Below are positions 14,168 through 27,600 of a stretch of DNA of 64,000 nucleotides, piece by piece. A model generated the notes under the pieces. That model had not been told where the DNA came from. It saw nothing but the letters and a program-made list of their open reading frames with translations, and made no database searches. The translations under genes were made by a program, and so were the position numbers. Numbering within the stretch: the stretch's first letter is position 1; each line of letters begins with the position of its first letter. The stretch lies in assembly GCA_947179485.1 (NCBI GenBank), contig OX359250.1, forward strand, positions 25,616,654-25,680,653. Direction: 5' to 3'. This stretch comes from Allacma fusca (taxonomy: Eukaryota > Arthropoda > Collembola > Symphypleona > Sminthuridae).

Positions 14168-16479
14168 GTGCGTGCATTCCACTATTTTTATAGGATTTAA
14201 ATGCACGCGTATTTTTAAATTATGTGAGGAAGCATGACGAAAATAATGCTCCGGAGTCTCAAACTCCACAATGTAAAAAAAAAGGGAACTATAATGCCTC
14301 GACTTATGTACGCCAAAGAAGGCAGCCGGCAATTATATTTATGTAACTCCCAACCATAGTAAGTCGGATTTATATCAAAGGTAGATACACAGTTATCTCT
14401 TGTTCATTTGGGTTGGGGAAGAGCAAGACATATGATAGAAAAATTCTGAAAACTATATGGTCTTAAAAAGTATTCGGAAACAGACAGAGGGCTTCCCCAC
14501 CGTTGGGGCTCTGACTGTCCCAAGTTCTGTTCCTGTTGTGACGGTGCGGTAGATACTAGTGGTAGGGGTAGGAGCGATATTTAAAATTGATGCTGTGTAA
14601 ACTCCAGCTGTTCATAATGGTATTGTCACAGTGTCTGCTCTCCTCCGCGTCATTTTCTGCATTCTAATTACTGATTACGCTTAATTAAAATGGTCCTCCT
14701 TTGTGGTAACATGTTTCCAACGGTTGGGCCCCACAACACACCACACATCCCTGTTATGAGGCTCCCACTGTGTCGGAAAAACTATGGCATTGGTACATGG
14801 TCATTGCGTCTCAGCTTTACTGTATAGGATTGCATTTGTTGCCCCTTTTAGTGTTTTCCCTCCTGGGAGTGTGCATCCCATCCATAAACTAGAGAGTCCG
14901 ATCCGTTCACCGGGCTCATATAGTCTCTCGTCCTCTGCATAAGAATCCCACCACTCAACTAATGCCCCCCTGATAGGTAGACAATGCTAACGGATAGCTT
15001 CCGTTATTAACAAGCATGGGTCTCACAGTGACGGAGAGAGCCTCGGAATATGGCGCACTAACTTTGATAAATGGCTAATTACAAGGACTTTACGACAATT
15101 TTTACATACCGGATTACATTAATATTGGTTTGGAACACTTCTTTAGGGATTTTGGGCTGAGGCTCATGAGTTACGGGGCTATAGCTCAAGGACTGGATCC
15201 GCCAGAGATGTAGCCATCATCCCATCCCTGAAATAATAGAGTTGTCATTTGATTGAGTCATTTAAGCTGGAAATCGTCCCTGAATTACCTTGTTGACTCC
15301 TGTCCCGAGCTTATGTGCCATGAGGTTGACTTTCAGTAAAGATTTAAGGACAAATTAATGGAACCAGTTCCAGATTTTGAGATGACTGGCCCCGGCTATT
15401 CCCAAAGAACTGTAGTAGAGATGTATAGATAGTCTCTAGTGAGTACAGTTTAGCTATATAAGAAGAGTAGCTATTAGCTCAAGGGCTGCCGAATCTATTA
15501 GCCAAATATATCCAGATCTAGTAGTAGTTATACTATATCTAGCTACAGGTCTATCGCTCGGTAGTAAAATTCCGGGATCCAATGGAAGGCATAAATGTTT
15601 TGAATGAGTATCTATCTATCTATAGACGATCGGGATGTTGTCATGCTATCGTAAAAGTCGAGTCCTCAACATGTGTTACCCACCCCCTCCCCCCACTCCC
15701 ATCCTCAGTTATTACATACAGATAGACACAGTGAGGCACAGGGACGGAAAGTCATTAACAATGATATATAATTCCTTGCATATTTAAATTTTCATTTCCT
15801 TTACGACGCTCCATGCTGAGGTTGTATGAGTCCCTGAGCGTCTGGAGATGGGAAGGGAATGCTAAAAACTCTACAGCTATTATTATTCCATGTAGTTGTT
15901 CATTATTAGTTATTACCCCTCCCCCCTTGAACTGCTCCCCTTCGATTTTCATTAGATACCTATTGTATGTACAAGACCTTCGGAAATTATACAGTCCTAA
16001 ATGTGGAGGGTGGATGGGGAACGGAGTCCTCACACAAATAAATAAGTAGGTACATACATATCTATCTACCCCAGCCCGACGAAGTACAGTGGGTGAGTCG
16101 GAGAAAGGAAGGAAGACAGAAAGAAAGCTTAAGCAAATGCAGTGTAGAAAATTGAGCAGCCCCAACGTTCTGCCGAAACACACATAATGAAGAGTGTAAT
16201 GGGCAGAGGGATAAAGTTAATGATTTGTGTAAATAATTACACAGTCTGTTTGGAGCATTCCAGCATTTTCGAAAACCGTCAAGTTTATATTATGAGGAAT
16301 AAAGTACAGTGGATGAGAATTTAGACGGTATAAGTTTTCCTATAAATTTCCTTGCCCTTAGCGAGGAGCAGACGGAAAGACAGAAAGAAGCATATGTTGC
16401 CGGCAAAGGGTGTGCTTGACTTGGAGTTGAGTCCACTCCTATGTATTTTGACTCCATGGCAAGTCCCAATGCTAAATTA

Positions 16480-16480
<1 letters not shown>

Positions 16481-16514
<34 letters not shown>
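16481..16514. repeat. ACT trinucleotide microsatellite
   Basis: About eleven ACT units. The same trinucleotide is expanded again at 43636-43682. Confidence 0.95.
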
Positions 16515-16874
16515 AACAGTAGAAGGGAACCCACTCCAGTACAGTATCTCCGGAAAGCTGGAGGAGAAGTATTGTCTACTTTTTGGGGAGTCTTGAGGAG
16601 TATCTACAGGACTCTTGAAGAAGAGGGAAACCTACAGAGGCAGAGACACGAACATGGAAAAAAGGGTTGATTTCTCTCCATAATTTCATGGAAGCCAAAA
16701 TTGAATGAGTTCAATGGGGTGGAAAACGAAAGGGTAGTCAAGTAAAGAGCCGTATTTTAACATCTCTCTCGGAAAAGCTTAATCTCAGGCATAAATAAGC
16801 TTATTACAAATTTATATATCTTCATAACTCTCTCGGCGAGTCATACAACGTGGGGAATCCTCCTGTTCCAAGAG

Positions 16875-16878
<4 letters not shown>

Positions 16879-16924
<46 letters not shown>
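16879..16924. repeat. AG microsatellite
   Basis: Pure AG run of about 46 bp. Confidence 0.95.
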
Positions 16925-16925
<1 letters not shown>

Positions 16926-17274
16926 CTCACAGAACGCTAGTAAATTTCCTTGTACTCCTCTTATTTAGTATGGATTTCCGTGTTTCAAAACGTGTCTCTC
17001 CCCGGACGGGTTTTGATGCCATTGGCGTGGCAGGGCTGGAGAAACACACTGTCTAATCTTCTGTAGCAGTGACTTTGTGCAGTCACTTGGATTCAGAGAA
17101 TGACTTTAAGGTTTGATAACCAATTGTCTCATGCACATTCGGTAATAAGTTCCTTCCTGTTAGAGGGATCCGGGATGATGGGTTGTGTATGTACTGGAGT
17201 GACAATCAGAGCTGGTTATTCGGGGGCCTTAGCATAGGAGTTGTAGCGGGGCCTTGGAGGCTCTCAGCCTGTCA

Positions 17275-17297
17275 CTGACGGTAGTTCCTACCGTCAG
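17275..17297. repeat. Short perfect hairpin
   Basis: CTGACGGTAG, a TTC loop, then CTACCGTCAG: a 10-bp perfect stem. It stands alone, with no T run after it and no adjacent gene. Confidence 0.6.
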
Positions 17298-20200
17298 AGG
17301 AGTTTCTGTGTCTGTAGATACATACATACGTGTATGTGGTAAAGACATACGTGGATGGTCTTTGGAAATCCCTCGTTCGTAAGCCGACTCACGGGGAATC
17401 TTTTATCCCTTCGCTCATACATTGTATTTAGCTCTAAAGTATTAGCTTGTTCCGACAGTTAAACATTGCTGTGGATTTAGGATGCCAACTGAAGCGGACA
17501 TTTTCCTAAAGCGTAATAAGAATATACAATCATAAGTGGCTTAAGATGAAAAGTTGATGGACTGTGCAAGGAGGGAGTGCTTATGCATGGGAGTGCGATC
17601 CTGGGAGTTTGTATGCACACACACTTGTCTCTCCACACACGTCCCTTGGTTTTTGGTGCTCTCTGAACCATTTGCTTAATAAGAGTGGGTGATGTGAGAT
17701 TTTATAGGTTCACATGTATGAAGTCATGAACGCACATGGGCTTCATATACATATCTATATCTATAGTATTCCTGTATGATAATCTCGTTTCACCTTCTTG
17801 ACGTTCATTCGAGAGCAGTAGAGTGTACTGTTAGATACAGTACCTATGTATGTACATGTGTGAGTACTATGGATCCTACAATTACTTTGTTACAGCTCAT
17901 AACTCACTATGCACGAAGGACTATTAAATTGGTTGGATCCACTCTACATACAGATTTGTAGGCATTGATAATACATAAGTGAGCTGGGAGGGAATTTTTT
18001 TTTTGAAGAGAAATTCTCCCGGCACTTTATTATAATGACAAAGTTTTACTAGTTATGCACATCAATTCATGTTTTATTGCCAAATGTGATTTAACAGACG
18101 AGTTGTGCCTCTGCCAGGAATTTCAATTCCGTCAACAAGTTTTCATTTTTCAGCTCTGCCTCCCAGCACAGTGAGCAGCGAGTGCCATTGCCCTGGGTGC
18201 TCCAGATATGGAAATCAGTAAATTACACGCCAACAAATCCATTAGAAATATTTTTTTTGTATTCAACCGACATTCCTCCTACTTTTAGTCCCTCCGCTTT
18301 ACTCTCACCATAAATTCAATATTTTTTGAGACAATGAATAAGAAAAGGCTCAGAAATTTTTCTCAGGGAGGATCCATTTTAACGGAGTTTAAAAACTCTC
18401 TGGGAAAGATGAAACCCTCAAAACTTCCCAGTTGGAAATAGTAACTCTTGGAGTTGTAGCATCAGAGCCATCTGTCCAACAGAGGTAGCACATCCCGGGT
18501 CTGGGATATCTGGGGAAAGTTCATTATTATGCGAAAACATGCTGGAGGTTTTTTTTTGCATTGTATGAATCAGTCGGGATATTTTTAGATGTGCACTTAA
18601 ACGTAAATTCTGTGAGATAAAAACTAAAGCCTTGCAGAATTCCGCGAATAAGAAATTGTTCGCGGAACGTGAATTTGAAGGGCGACTGCTCAAAAGGAAA
18701 GTTTGCATTCTAATTTACCTTACAGTTTTGAATACCTATAGCTAACAATGTCCTGTGTAACATTCCTCCCAATAGTTATTCTTAATTCGGAGAAGACGTT
18801 CGACGCGTAATAAATCCAAGTATTATTTGGGGACAGTGTAGGGAAATCGTTAAACATTTTGGTAATGGATTAACTGTCTTAAGACAACGAGTCTAAATTT
18901 ATTCCTTGCCTTCCTGTACATCTATTATCTACACTACCTTTGTAAATGCGTTGAGAGCTGAGAAATAAGCTTTAGTTTATTAATGGAAATGTGGTGTAGT
19001 AGCATTAGGAACAGTGTAAGCATAAATATTCACAGGAACATAAAAACAGGGGGGGAACTAATGACATCCGCTGGGTTTGTTACCTTCTGTTCCGTATCAC
19101 ATGTAAAGTGCAGTTGTGTAGTAAATGTGGATTTGAGATTGCTCCACCAACCTCATAGAACGTGTGTATTTAGGTGGAGGAAATATCACTTGATCAGCTC
19201 CAAACCCATGCAATTGCCCTTTTCCTTTTTCCCTCAACTTTCTCTTCACCATACCTTGGGGAGAAAGGGCTCCCTACAGATCCCTACTGTTGGACATTAA
19301 GTTTTTAAGGGAAGGAGCTGGTAGGAATGGTAAGATGACTTTAGAATCGACTTGTGAAAAAAAAAAACCACTAGCAACAATTCCACAATTTTCGAATCGG
19401 AAATAAAATTTCAGAAATGTTACTCCAAGGAGTCATTGTTTCGCTGGTTGTTGGTTCCATTCATTTGTATGGGACGTGCATGGTACTAGACGTATCGACG
19501 GTGTGGGTCACGTGTATGTATTTTTTATTACAAGACCCATCTGAGTACGCCATGGAGATTCCTTTCCGATGCTCATTGTCAGTTTGAGAGAGGAATGGCA
19601 TCTGCATGGGCCTTGCAGCACAAATAAATGTATTTACTGGAACTAGTTTGATTCCAATGCTCTCGTCTCCATTCGTATGCACTTAGAGCGGTCCCATTCG
19701 GTTAGAAAAGTATTCTTTTAGGGTCATGAAATCTATTCTTCGGAGAGGAAATTCGATTATCCGGGATCCTATATACATAGGAGATACTTCTCAATGCAAA
19801 TAATCCTCTCAGTATTCCGGATATGCTTTCTGATTACTCATGAGTTTTTGATCCTCGTAAATTCTAGGAATACATTGCTCTATGATATACGCTCTCACAT
19901 AAATTTCCCTGTCAGGATCTCCCCACTCTAAAAATGTACTGAGTTCGGGATCCGGAGGGCAGATAAGGAATATAATTTATGAAAACGGGCCCAAATTAAT
20001 ACCCAAACTTCAATTATTTTAAGTGGATATTCTTCTGCCCTCGAAAATATTTCCAAAAGGCACGCTGTAATTAGCCGGACATGAAATATGGTCTACTAAA
20101 AACGTATCGACTGTTCTATCATACTCCAATTTAACTCTTACCACTGTTGCTTTGTTGTCGGCCCAGTTCCAGAGCGGAAATAATGTAAACCGGGTGGAAA

Positions 20201-21538
20201 TTATGCTGGTAGGACACAAATGGGGAATTTTCGGTGAAGCCCATATCTGGAGTGAGGAAGTATTAGTGAAAGGAGACAAGTTTTGCATTTCAGGGAATGG
20301 AAGGATTTGTAATTATAATTCCATGGACGCTTCTGCCATGCCTAGACGGAAATGGTGATTTTAACTTTTTACAAGTTCCAAATCATGCAATATAATCTGG
20401 AAACTTGACTCCACTCCCAGATTTTTTTTTTTAGAGGTTTGTTACATTACGCTCATGGAGCAAAAGGGAAGAGATCGTAAAGATACAAGTTTATATGCTT
20501 TGTTCCATCTCACAACTCACTGGGGTAAGCTCTCCTGGAAGTACAGGCTCTATTTGTATATTATTGGTATCGCTGAATTCCAAGATATAAAAAAAATCCT
20601 GGGTGAACTTTTAGTAAGTCCTTCAAGATTTATTCCAGTTATTTATTATTCACATCTTCTTTTTTTATTTCCTTGAAATTGTTTTTATATAATATAATCA
20701 TAAAAGGGAAAGGAAAAAAAGTCAGGGAAATTCCAATGTATACCTTTATTTTATTAAATTTTTTTTCATAGCTAGACTCTCTCGCGACAGAATGTTTTAT
20801 TGCTCTACCATACGGAAATATAATTTTCGGTTGTAAAGTGAATCAAATCTTTTTTTCTGGGGAACAAACGGTAGCAGTTGCTTTTAGGAGCAAACTTTAA
20901 TCATACTATATACTATATTCAACATGTTGGAACTTCTAACGTGGCTTCGAACATATCCTCGGAGATATATTGGTAACTCTGTGTGTGTGTGTGTGTGTGT
21001 GGATCCGGTGTGTATCCTCAACTTTATTTACATTAGGGATTGAATATACGAGTACTGGAAGAGAGAAACAATGTATTGACAGTATATCATGAATTCCCAT
21101 CATGACACATACTTTCCCTAAATAATACGCTCCTATAGTCTTGTTTGCTCTCACTCTTCTCAAAATCTTCTTCTAACACAATATTGTTCAAACCGGAGGT
21201 AGTGGTTATTACGGGATGCAACTTAAAAGAAGTGAAAGCAGAGTAGGCACATGAAAGAGCATTTAATTCCAAATCATTTCACTTGAACGCCATCAAAGCT
21301 GGATCACAAGCCTGTTTGTAGTCTTCATACATTTTGATTGTGCAAATAATCTTCTCATAATGTGTGCTGTAAATTGCAAGTATAGGACTCTGAGATGGGT
21401 AGAATTCCCTGGAATATCCCGGTTTATATTATTTTGTGGGGCTACACACACACACCATGTTCTACAATGATGGGTTGACAGTCTGGAGGTACTTTTCACA
21501 TCGTTTGAATGCGGTTCTTATTTGTAATTATTTCTGTA

Positions 21539-21618
21539 CATATTGCATTTTTATTGTTACATTATCTTCACATCTTTAGGCATATTGCATTTTTATTGTT
21601 ATATGATCCTCACAATTT
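21539..21618. repeat. Imperfect tandem duplication, 42-bp period
   Basis: A block starting CATATTGCATTTTTATTGTT occurs at 21539 and again at 21581, followed in both copies by similar ATC-TCACA sequence. Two copies only. Confidence 0.75.
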
Positions 21619-24600
21619 GCCTGTGATCCTGGGAATCATAACTGGAGCAAATTAACATCATTAGTACATGTTGTTCCTCCAGTCAATTTAGTTTCCTTAA
21701 ATGTTGCTTTTGAAAGTAATCATCGTCCTTTGTTTCACGATATTTTGTCTTTACAAATGCAACAAACTACTTACAATTCGATCAATAGACATGAGTTCTC
21801 TGAATTTTGTTTTTTTTAGGTCCGAAGGCAGTCAAATGTTAGGATTAAAATTTATTATTTTTTATATGTGTGTATCTACTGGATGTGTGAATACTTGAGC
21901 CTTGAACCTAGAATTGAAAACCAAAATCATAATTAAATATATTTGATGTGTGAACATTAATCAGACCGGCTAGTCCTTCGGCAGTAGGAGTTCAAAGGAT
22001 ATTCCTGGACTCAGCCCTGTTTTAACAAACTGTTTGAACTAACTCTCGTTGTTGTGTATATGTGATTTTATGGAAGCGTTTCACAAGATTCGTAAACATA
22101 GGATGGATTTGAGAGTCCTCAGAGCGAGAGAGTAATGGAGGCTGCTCGTGAGCCCACCTTTATCTGAAATTAAGTGAAAGCAAGAGTAGTCTAGGAGCTG
22201 TTATTATATTATCACGGTGTAATTAACGCTCCGTTTGTTAATTGGTATTGTTCATTGCTAAGTATAGATTCTTAGTATAAATGAAAGTTGCCTAGTCACT
22301 AATTTCCGACAGGAGGACTCATTGGCGTGAGGATTCCAGGGAAATCCATCCAATTGGTTCCTGTTGGTTTAATTCCTGTAATTAATTGGACTTACAGAGA
22401 TATTAAAGTAAGTAAACCAGTGAGGTATTCCAGGCTTGAGATACTACACAGTTGTAATAAATATGGCGTGAGCAGGGATGAAGAGAGGCTTAGCAGGTGT
22501 AGGAAAAAGCATTCATCTCGAGTGTACAGGCAAGGGACCATTATGAGAGAGCAGATGAGGAAATTCAACTTTCACATCACGTAACATGCAGATTATTCTT
22601 CAAATTTGTAACCAATGGTGAGGAGATACCCACTTATAATTTAAATAAAGCTGGAAGAGCAATGAAGAAGGAGCAACCCACCTCTTTTCCATTCACATGA
22701 TTTCATGTCGGAGTTTTCGAAAGTGTAAAAAATTCTGAATATATTCATAGCTGGTGTGATGTTAGGGAAGTGGAGAGTCTATTGCACCGTGTACATCAAA
22801 AGATCCTCATTGCTGAGCTTTTTCCGTGTAACGTGTTGTGTGAAATAAGTTCCTTTATTTAAAAAAAAATGGTGAATATGCTTGTAGACACACACTTGTC
22901 AATTAAAATGAAAACAGTCCTGAGTCTCACTTTTGCTGAGTCGGTCTGGCTGGGAAGTACACGACACTTATGTATGGGAGTGCATTGAATGGAGAGTCTC
23001 AAACTGGAACTAGGGTTGATATGATATTCGTCCAGGATAAAATCACAATTCTTGCTTTGTCGTGTAGACAGGAATACGGTGAAAGTCTCAATGTGCGTGC
23101 ATAATCTGGGGCATTTTAACATTCTGAGCGGTTCCCCCTTTTTGTATTTTGCATATCATGATGATAAAATGAAGTGAAGGATACGCGTTGGAGATTTCAA
23201 GAATAACCTCGCAGTATCATTTTTTTTTTGCAATGGCCATATGTATTTACGCTGTCGACAAGGCCCCGAGACGAGCTGCAAAAGGCGGAGGGGGTGAATA
23301 TAAATAAGTATATATGCTCCGACTTTGTCAGACACATTTCTCTTCAATCCTCCTGCATCTTATCAAAAAATGTTGACAGGACTGTGTGGACTACATTCAT
23401 AACGGTGTGTTTGTCAGGACTTTTCCCTGTAATTTTTATCCGGGATCTCAACTTACCACGTGTGGTTCTTCCCGTATTTACATACCAAGTTATTCTACAA
23501 ATTACTCCCCTTGACGTTGTTTGATGAAGCTTATAGACCGTCACGTACAAGATAACATTGCGAATATTACTTGGGTTTACGTACTGGCTTACATGTGTAT
23601 CTCCGAGCTTTAAATGCTTCAGTTGAGCGGCCGGGGATTCTAAGCTGTAACCACGTATGTTAAGTTATGTAATGAGAAGAAGTAGAGGCGCCGAATTCAC
23701 AAGACTATTTCCAGTTTTTCATGCGGGGTTCTTGAGACGATATCTTGGAGAAAATATTTTTTTTTTGGAAAGGTTATACTGTACATATTTGGAGGCTGAA
23801 ATTCGATCATTCCCTCGGAATAAACCCAAGCTTCCTTTATTTTATAGCTTCCATGGGGGGGATGACGGGTGAGTGGGTATTATTTTACATATTTTTAATT
23901 CTTACTCCTCCTGCGTTCTCTTCCTCACGCCTACTCCCCTCTAATTCCCAAAGATATCGGTAAATTTGTGTGCCTTGAATTCCCGAATTACTTTCTCCCC
24001 TTGATTTCATTTGAGGGGAGCTCAAAATTCAGAGAAGATGCTCTGGGAGTTGTTATGTCACTGGAAATAAAATTCTGACAAAGGTATATATAGCCTTGCA
24101 TTATGTGGACTGAGGTAATTTTTTGCTATCAGCCACTTCAACCGTACTGGGATTTCATCTAACAGTCGGAACTACAGGCAATAATAAGAGTAATAGCTGA
24201 GGAATTTTATTATGTGTCGTTAGTAGCATTTATTTCTTATTTTGGTCATAATATCCCGAACAAAAATTCCTAATGGAAAATATTTCACTCTCCCTGGTCG
24301 CTCTTATTGCCAAGGGGGGGGGGGAGTCATAAAGCTGGGGGTATTCAAAAGGAAAACAAAAATAATGCTGTAAATTCCGCCACATATAAAATCCATTAAA
24401 ATGGTCTCATGTCTGCATCGGGTAAAAATATTGCATTTGCACTTTAACAGCCATGAGAGTTTTGTATGTATTTTCCACTGCAGCTGCATTGCATTCAGGC
24501 AGGAATCGAATGAAATAATAATTCCATTAAATTTTATGCAATGTTGTGTACGTGCTTAAATGTGTCCTCAAATGTTGTTAAATATACTCATTCCCCTTAA

Positions 24601-27600
24601 AATACATAAATTACATTGGGATTCGATTTTCTAGGGCTTTGTTGTACTGCTGTCATTACAGGAATATTTTTCACATTTATTTGAAACAGCGCTAGTCCAA
24701 TGAGTTTACACTTCTCTAATATTTATACCCCAGTATTTCTCGTCTTTGTAGCTCGGTCTGCCTGTCTTGCAATAATTACATGACAGGGACATTATTTGGA
24801 AGATAATATCTGGAGGATTCCCGGGCTTCATGCTTTTTGAGAACGTACAAGAATGGATTAGTTAAGTAGCATAAAGCATGTGGTCGTTATCTAGGTTGCT
24901 GCACCAAAGGACTATAAACAAGTCACCATCGACGAGAACATTTAGTCCTGCTTCCTCTCCCTCTCCCACTTGGTTTTTATAAGTCGATTCTATGATCCTA
25001 TGACTTTAGTAATTTGCAACAAAAAGTAATTCCGCTGTAATGGAAGTGTACATGGCATAAAAATCTACTTCGCTATTCTTTATTTGCAATAACAGGCTCA
25101 TTTTTGATTTTAACATAACCAGAACTTTGAGCGAGGCAATTTCAGGCCTCCCCTGCACGTCGACTCTTAAATGCTAACACAAAAATTATGCACGTCGTTC
25201 AATTGCCGTCTCAACTACTGTCCCTATGTGTGTAAGTAATCCAGGAGTGTCTTGGAGCCGGAAGGAGCAACAATTCAGTTTTTTTTTCTTTCAATAGGGT
25301 GAAAATTGCTAGAGCTATAGTGTATGCAGAGCTGAGAGGGTCTGGGAGAATGCATTTATGTAAGCTGGAGATAAAATCCGGATGCCCGTTGTATATAACC
25401 CAAGGAAATTTTACATGAGGTTGAAAACTGGAGAGAGAGAGAAATATCCCAGAGTGTAATCCGAGGATTTGTATGCATTTCATTCAGGATGTTATGTATC
25501 GTCTTGCCCGTATGTTCTTGGGAACTAATATCCATACACACAACAATCTTTCTTTATTTCCTCTCGAGCAACTTAATGACTCGGAGAAATTACAGAATTG
25601 AAGATTTCAACGCAGTGACTTGGACGTGATCTTGACACTAAATATTTTAACTTATCCCACTTGCTGTGCATACTGATAAAGTCGGGATACATTTCTTCCT
25701 CTTCCCAAGTCTCCAACTTAACTGTTCCTCAACTTGAGATAATCTGAGCATGCTGAGTTTGTAAACATTACAACTTATCTTTGTTTAAACTTTTGCAAAT
25801 GCCCACTCAATAAGGGAAGTGTAGGTAAAGTAGGCTATGGGAAGAACTTTTCCCTAATACTTTCTCCGTGCTTACAAGACTCTCTTGCACAAAACTGTTT
25901 ACATCTTCTTTGGGAAAACTGTGTGCTACACTCTCCTTACTGCCAAAGTACCCGGAGAGATTATACGGTACTGGGCAAAATGCTATCATAAGCAACATGT
26001 TTAAATTGTTTGCATTCAGATGTGACGGATAGCTGGAACATCTTGGCATTAGTGCTGATGAGGGCTGTATAATTATAGGAGGGCTACAAAAGTACCGGAG
26101 ATAGCTTCACTTTTCCAGTTACTTGTCCTTATTCCCATGCTTAGGTAGTAAAGAGAGACTCTATACGGCTCGGCTCCTTTACACGTTGATTAGGACAATG
26201 ATGAAAGGCAGGAGTGTATGTTTTCATTAGTATGCTCTCCATGAATTTAATTCATCACATAACGCAAGAAGCTCAAAAGTTTAAGAGTAGTTTGCACTGT
26301 TTATCTGTATTGTAGGGGGAAAGTGCTGGAGACAGCTAGTTCAGCTGTAAATTATCATGTGCATGCATCCTGACAGGGAACACAACGAGGGAGATTGCCG
26401 TGGAAAGTCGTCTCCATACCCATGAGCATTGGTTTCATGCTCCACCAGTGTCTTCATTTTTGCTGAATTGTTGCGTCTGTGTCCTGATTAATTAGGCAAA
26501 TTAATCGTGTTGCATTCACATGCACCGGGTGAGAGTTGGGAAGAACTACATGGGGAAATCTAAATGTCTGTCGCTCTCAACTTTCTTTATGTCAGCGTAG
26601 GGTTCAGGAGCGAGTATATACAGAAAGTGATTCCTCCTGTTTAGAATGCAAGGGAGACTCCGGGCTCCATAAATCGAATTCCGGGTTATGCCATGAATGC
26701 AATGCAGCAAAGTCTCATCTGTTACTTGCTTTGGAAATTACATTAATGGGGTATCGTGAGCTATCAGGTTTACGACGACACTTGAATTACTCACACAACA
26801 ATAATAATCCGACCTCTGTTTTGTTATAGAAACTCTGTTAGTTATTTTAGATATCAATAATAAAGGGAATCCTAATTTATTTAAATGGAACGTTAGTATT
26901 GGCAAGCTTTAATCTTCCTTCTGCAAGATTAAAGCAATGCTGAAATTGCAATTTCAAGATTTCTCGGTTCGCCTTACCATGCCGATGCCCCTATACTTAT
27001 ATCCTTATTTCTACTGCTACTTTGCAATATTCCGACTATTCAGCCCGACCGACTGAGGGTTGTTACTTATTTAGAAGTTAATTTACATACAGTATAACAG
27101 TTGCTGATGTAAAATGTGAACTGTGCTTGTTAATACGGCTGGGGTGATAAAACAGTAGAGGATCGTTCTAGAGAAACATTTCTAAAACCCTTTCAATACA
27201 AATAGCCCTCAGTTCACAATCAGTACAAATAGAAGGATGAAAGCCTTGTGGTGAAAAATCAAGATGGAAATTCCAAACTAAATTTTGACATTTTGTCAGT
27301 CATTTAGTTAGACATTGCGCTGAATATTCTGTAGTGAATTCCAGACATTTACCCAACCAATTTGGCGTCCGAGACGAAAAACGACGAAGAAGAGGAGGTC
27401 TCATGAGTTGAGGTAAATGCAACATCTCAAGGGCATTCTGATAAATGTGACCGACACAGAAATTATGAATCACGAAAATCCTACATGAAAATGTCATGTA
27501 ACTTCTTAAGTCCTGTATGCGGAACATTCGAGAACAAAATGCAAAGATGACTTTTAGGGAAGAACGAGGTACACATGTCGAACAAACTTTTGAAGTTTTA

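Noticed and set aside
15755..16183. 142-codon minus-strand frame
   Set aside because: Longest frame in the gene-poor part, but no recognisable domain, no splice partners, and an overlapping open frame on the other strand; a chance frame is more likely.
26536..26829. 97-codon frame with CLECK and CHECN pairs resembling a zinc-binding motif
   Set aside because: No further zinc ligands in register, no splice-consistent neighbours, composition like the surrounding non-coding DNA.
27300..27527. Minus-strand frame with YQNALEMLHLPQL, similar to a LINE ORF2 tail pattern
   Set aside because: Only one short weak resemblance; the following residues do not continue it in any frame. Kept as a possible, unproven LINE scrap.
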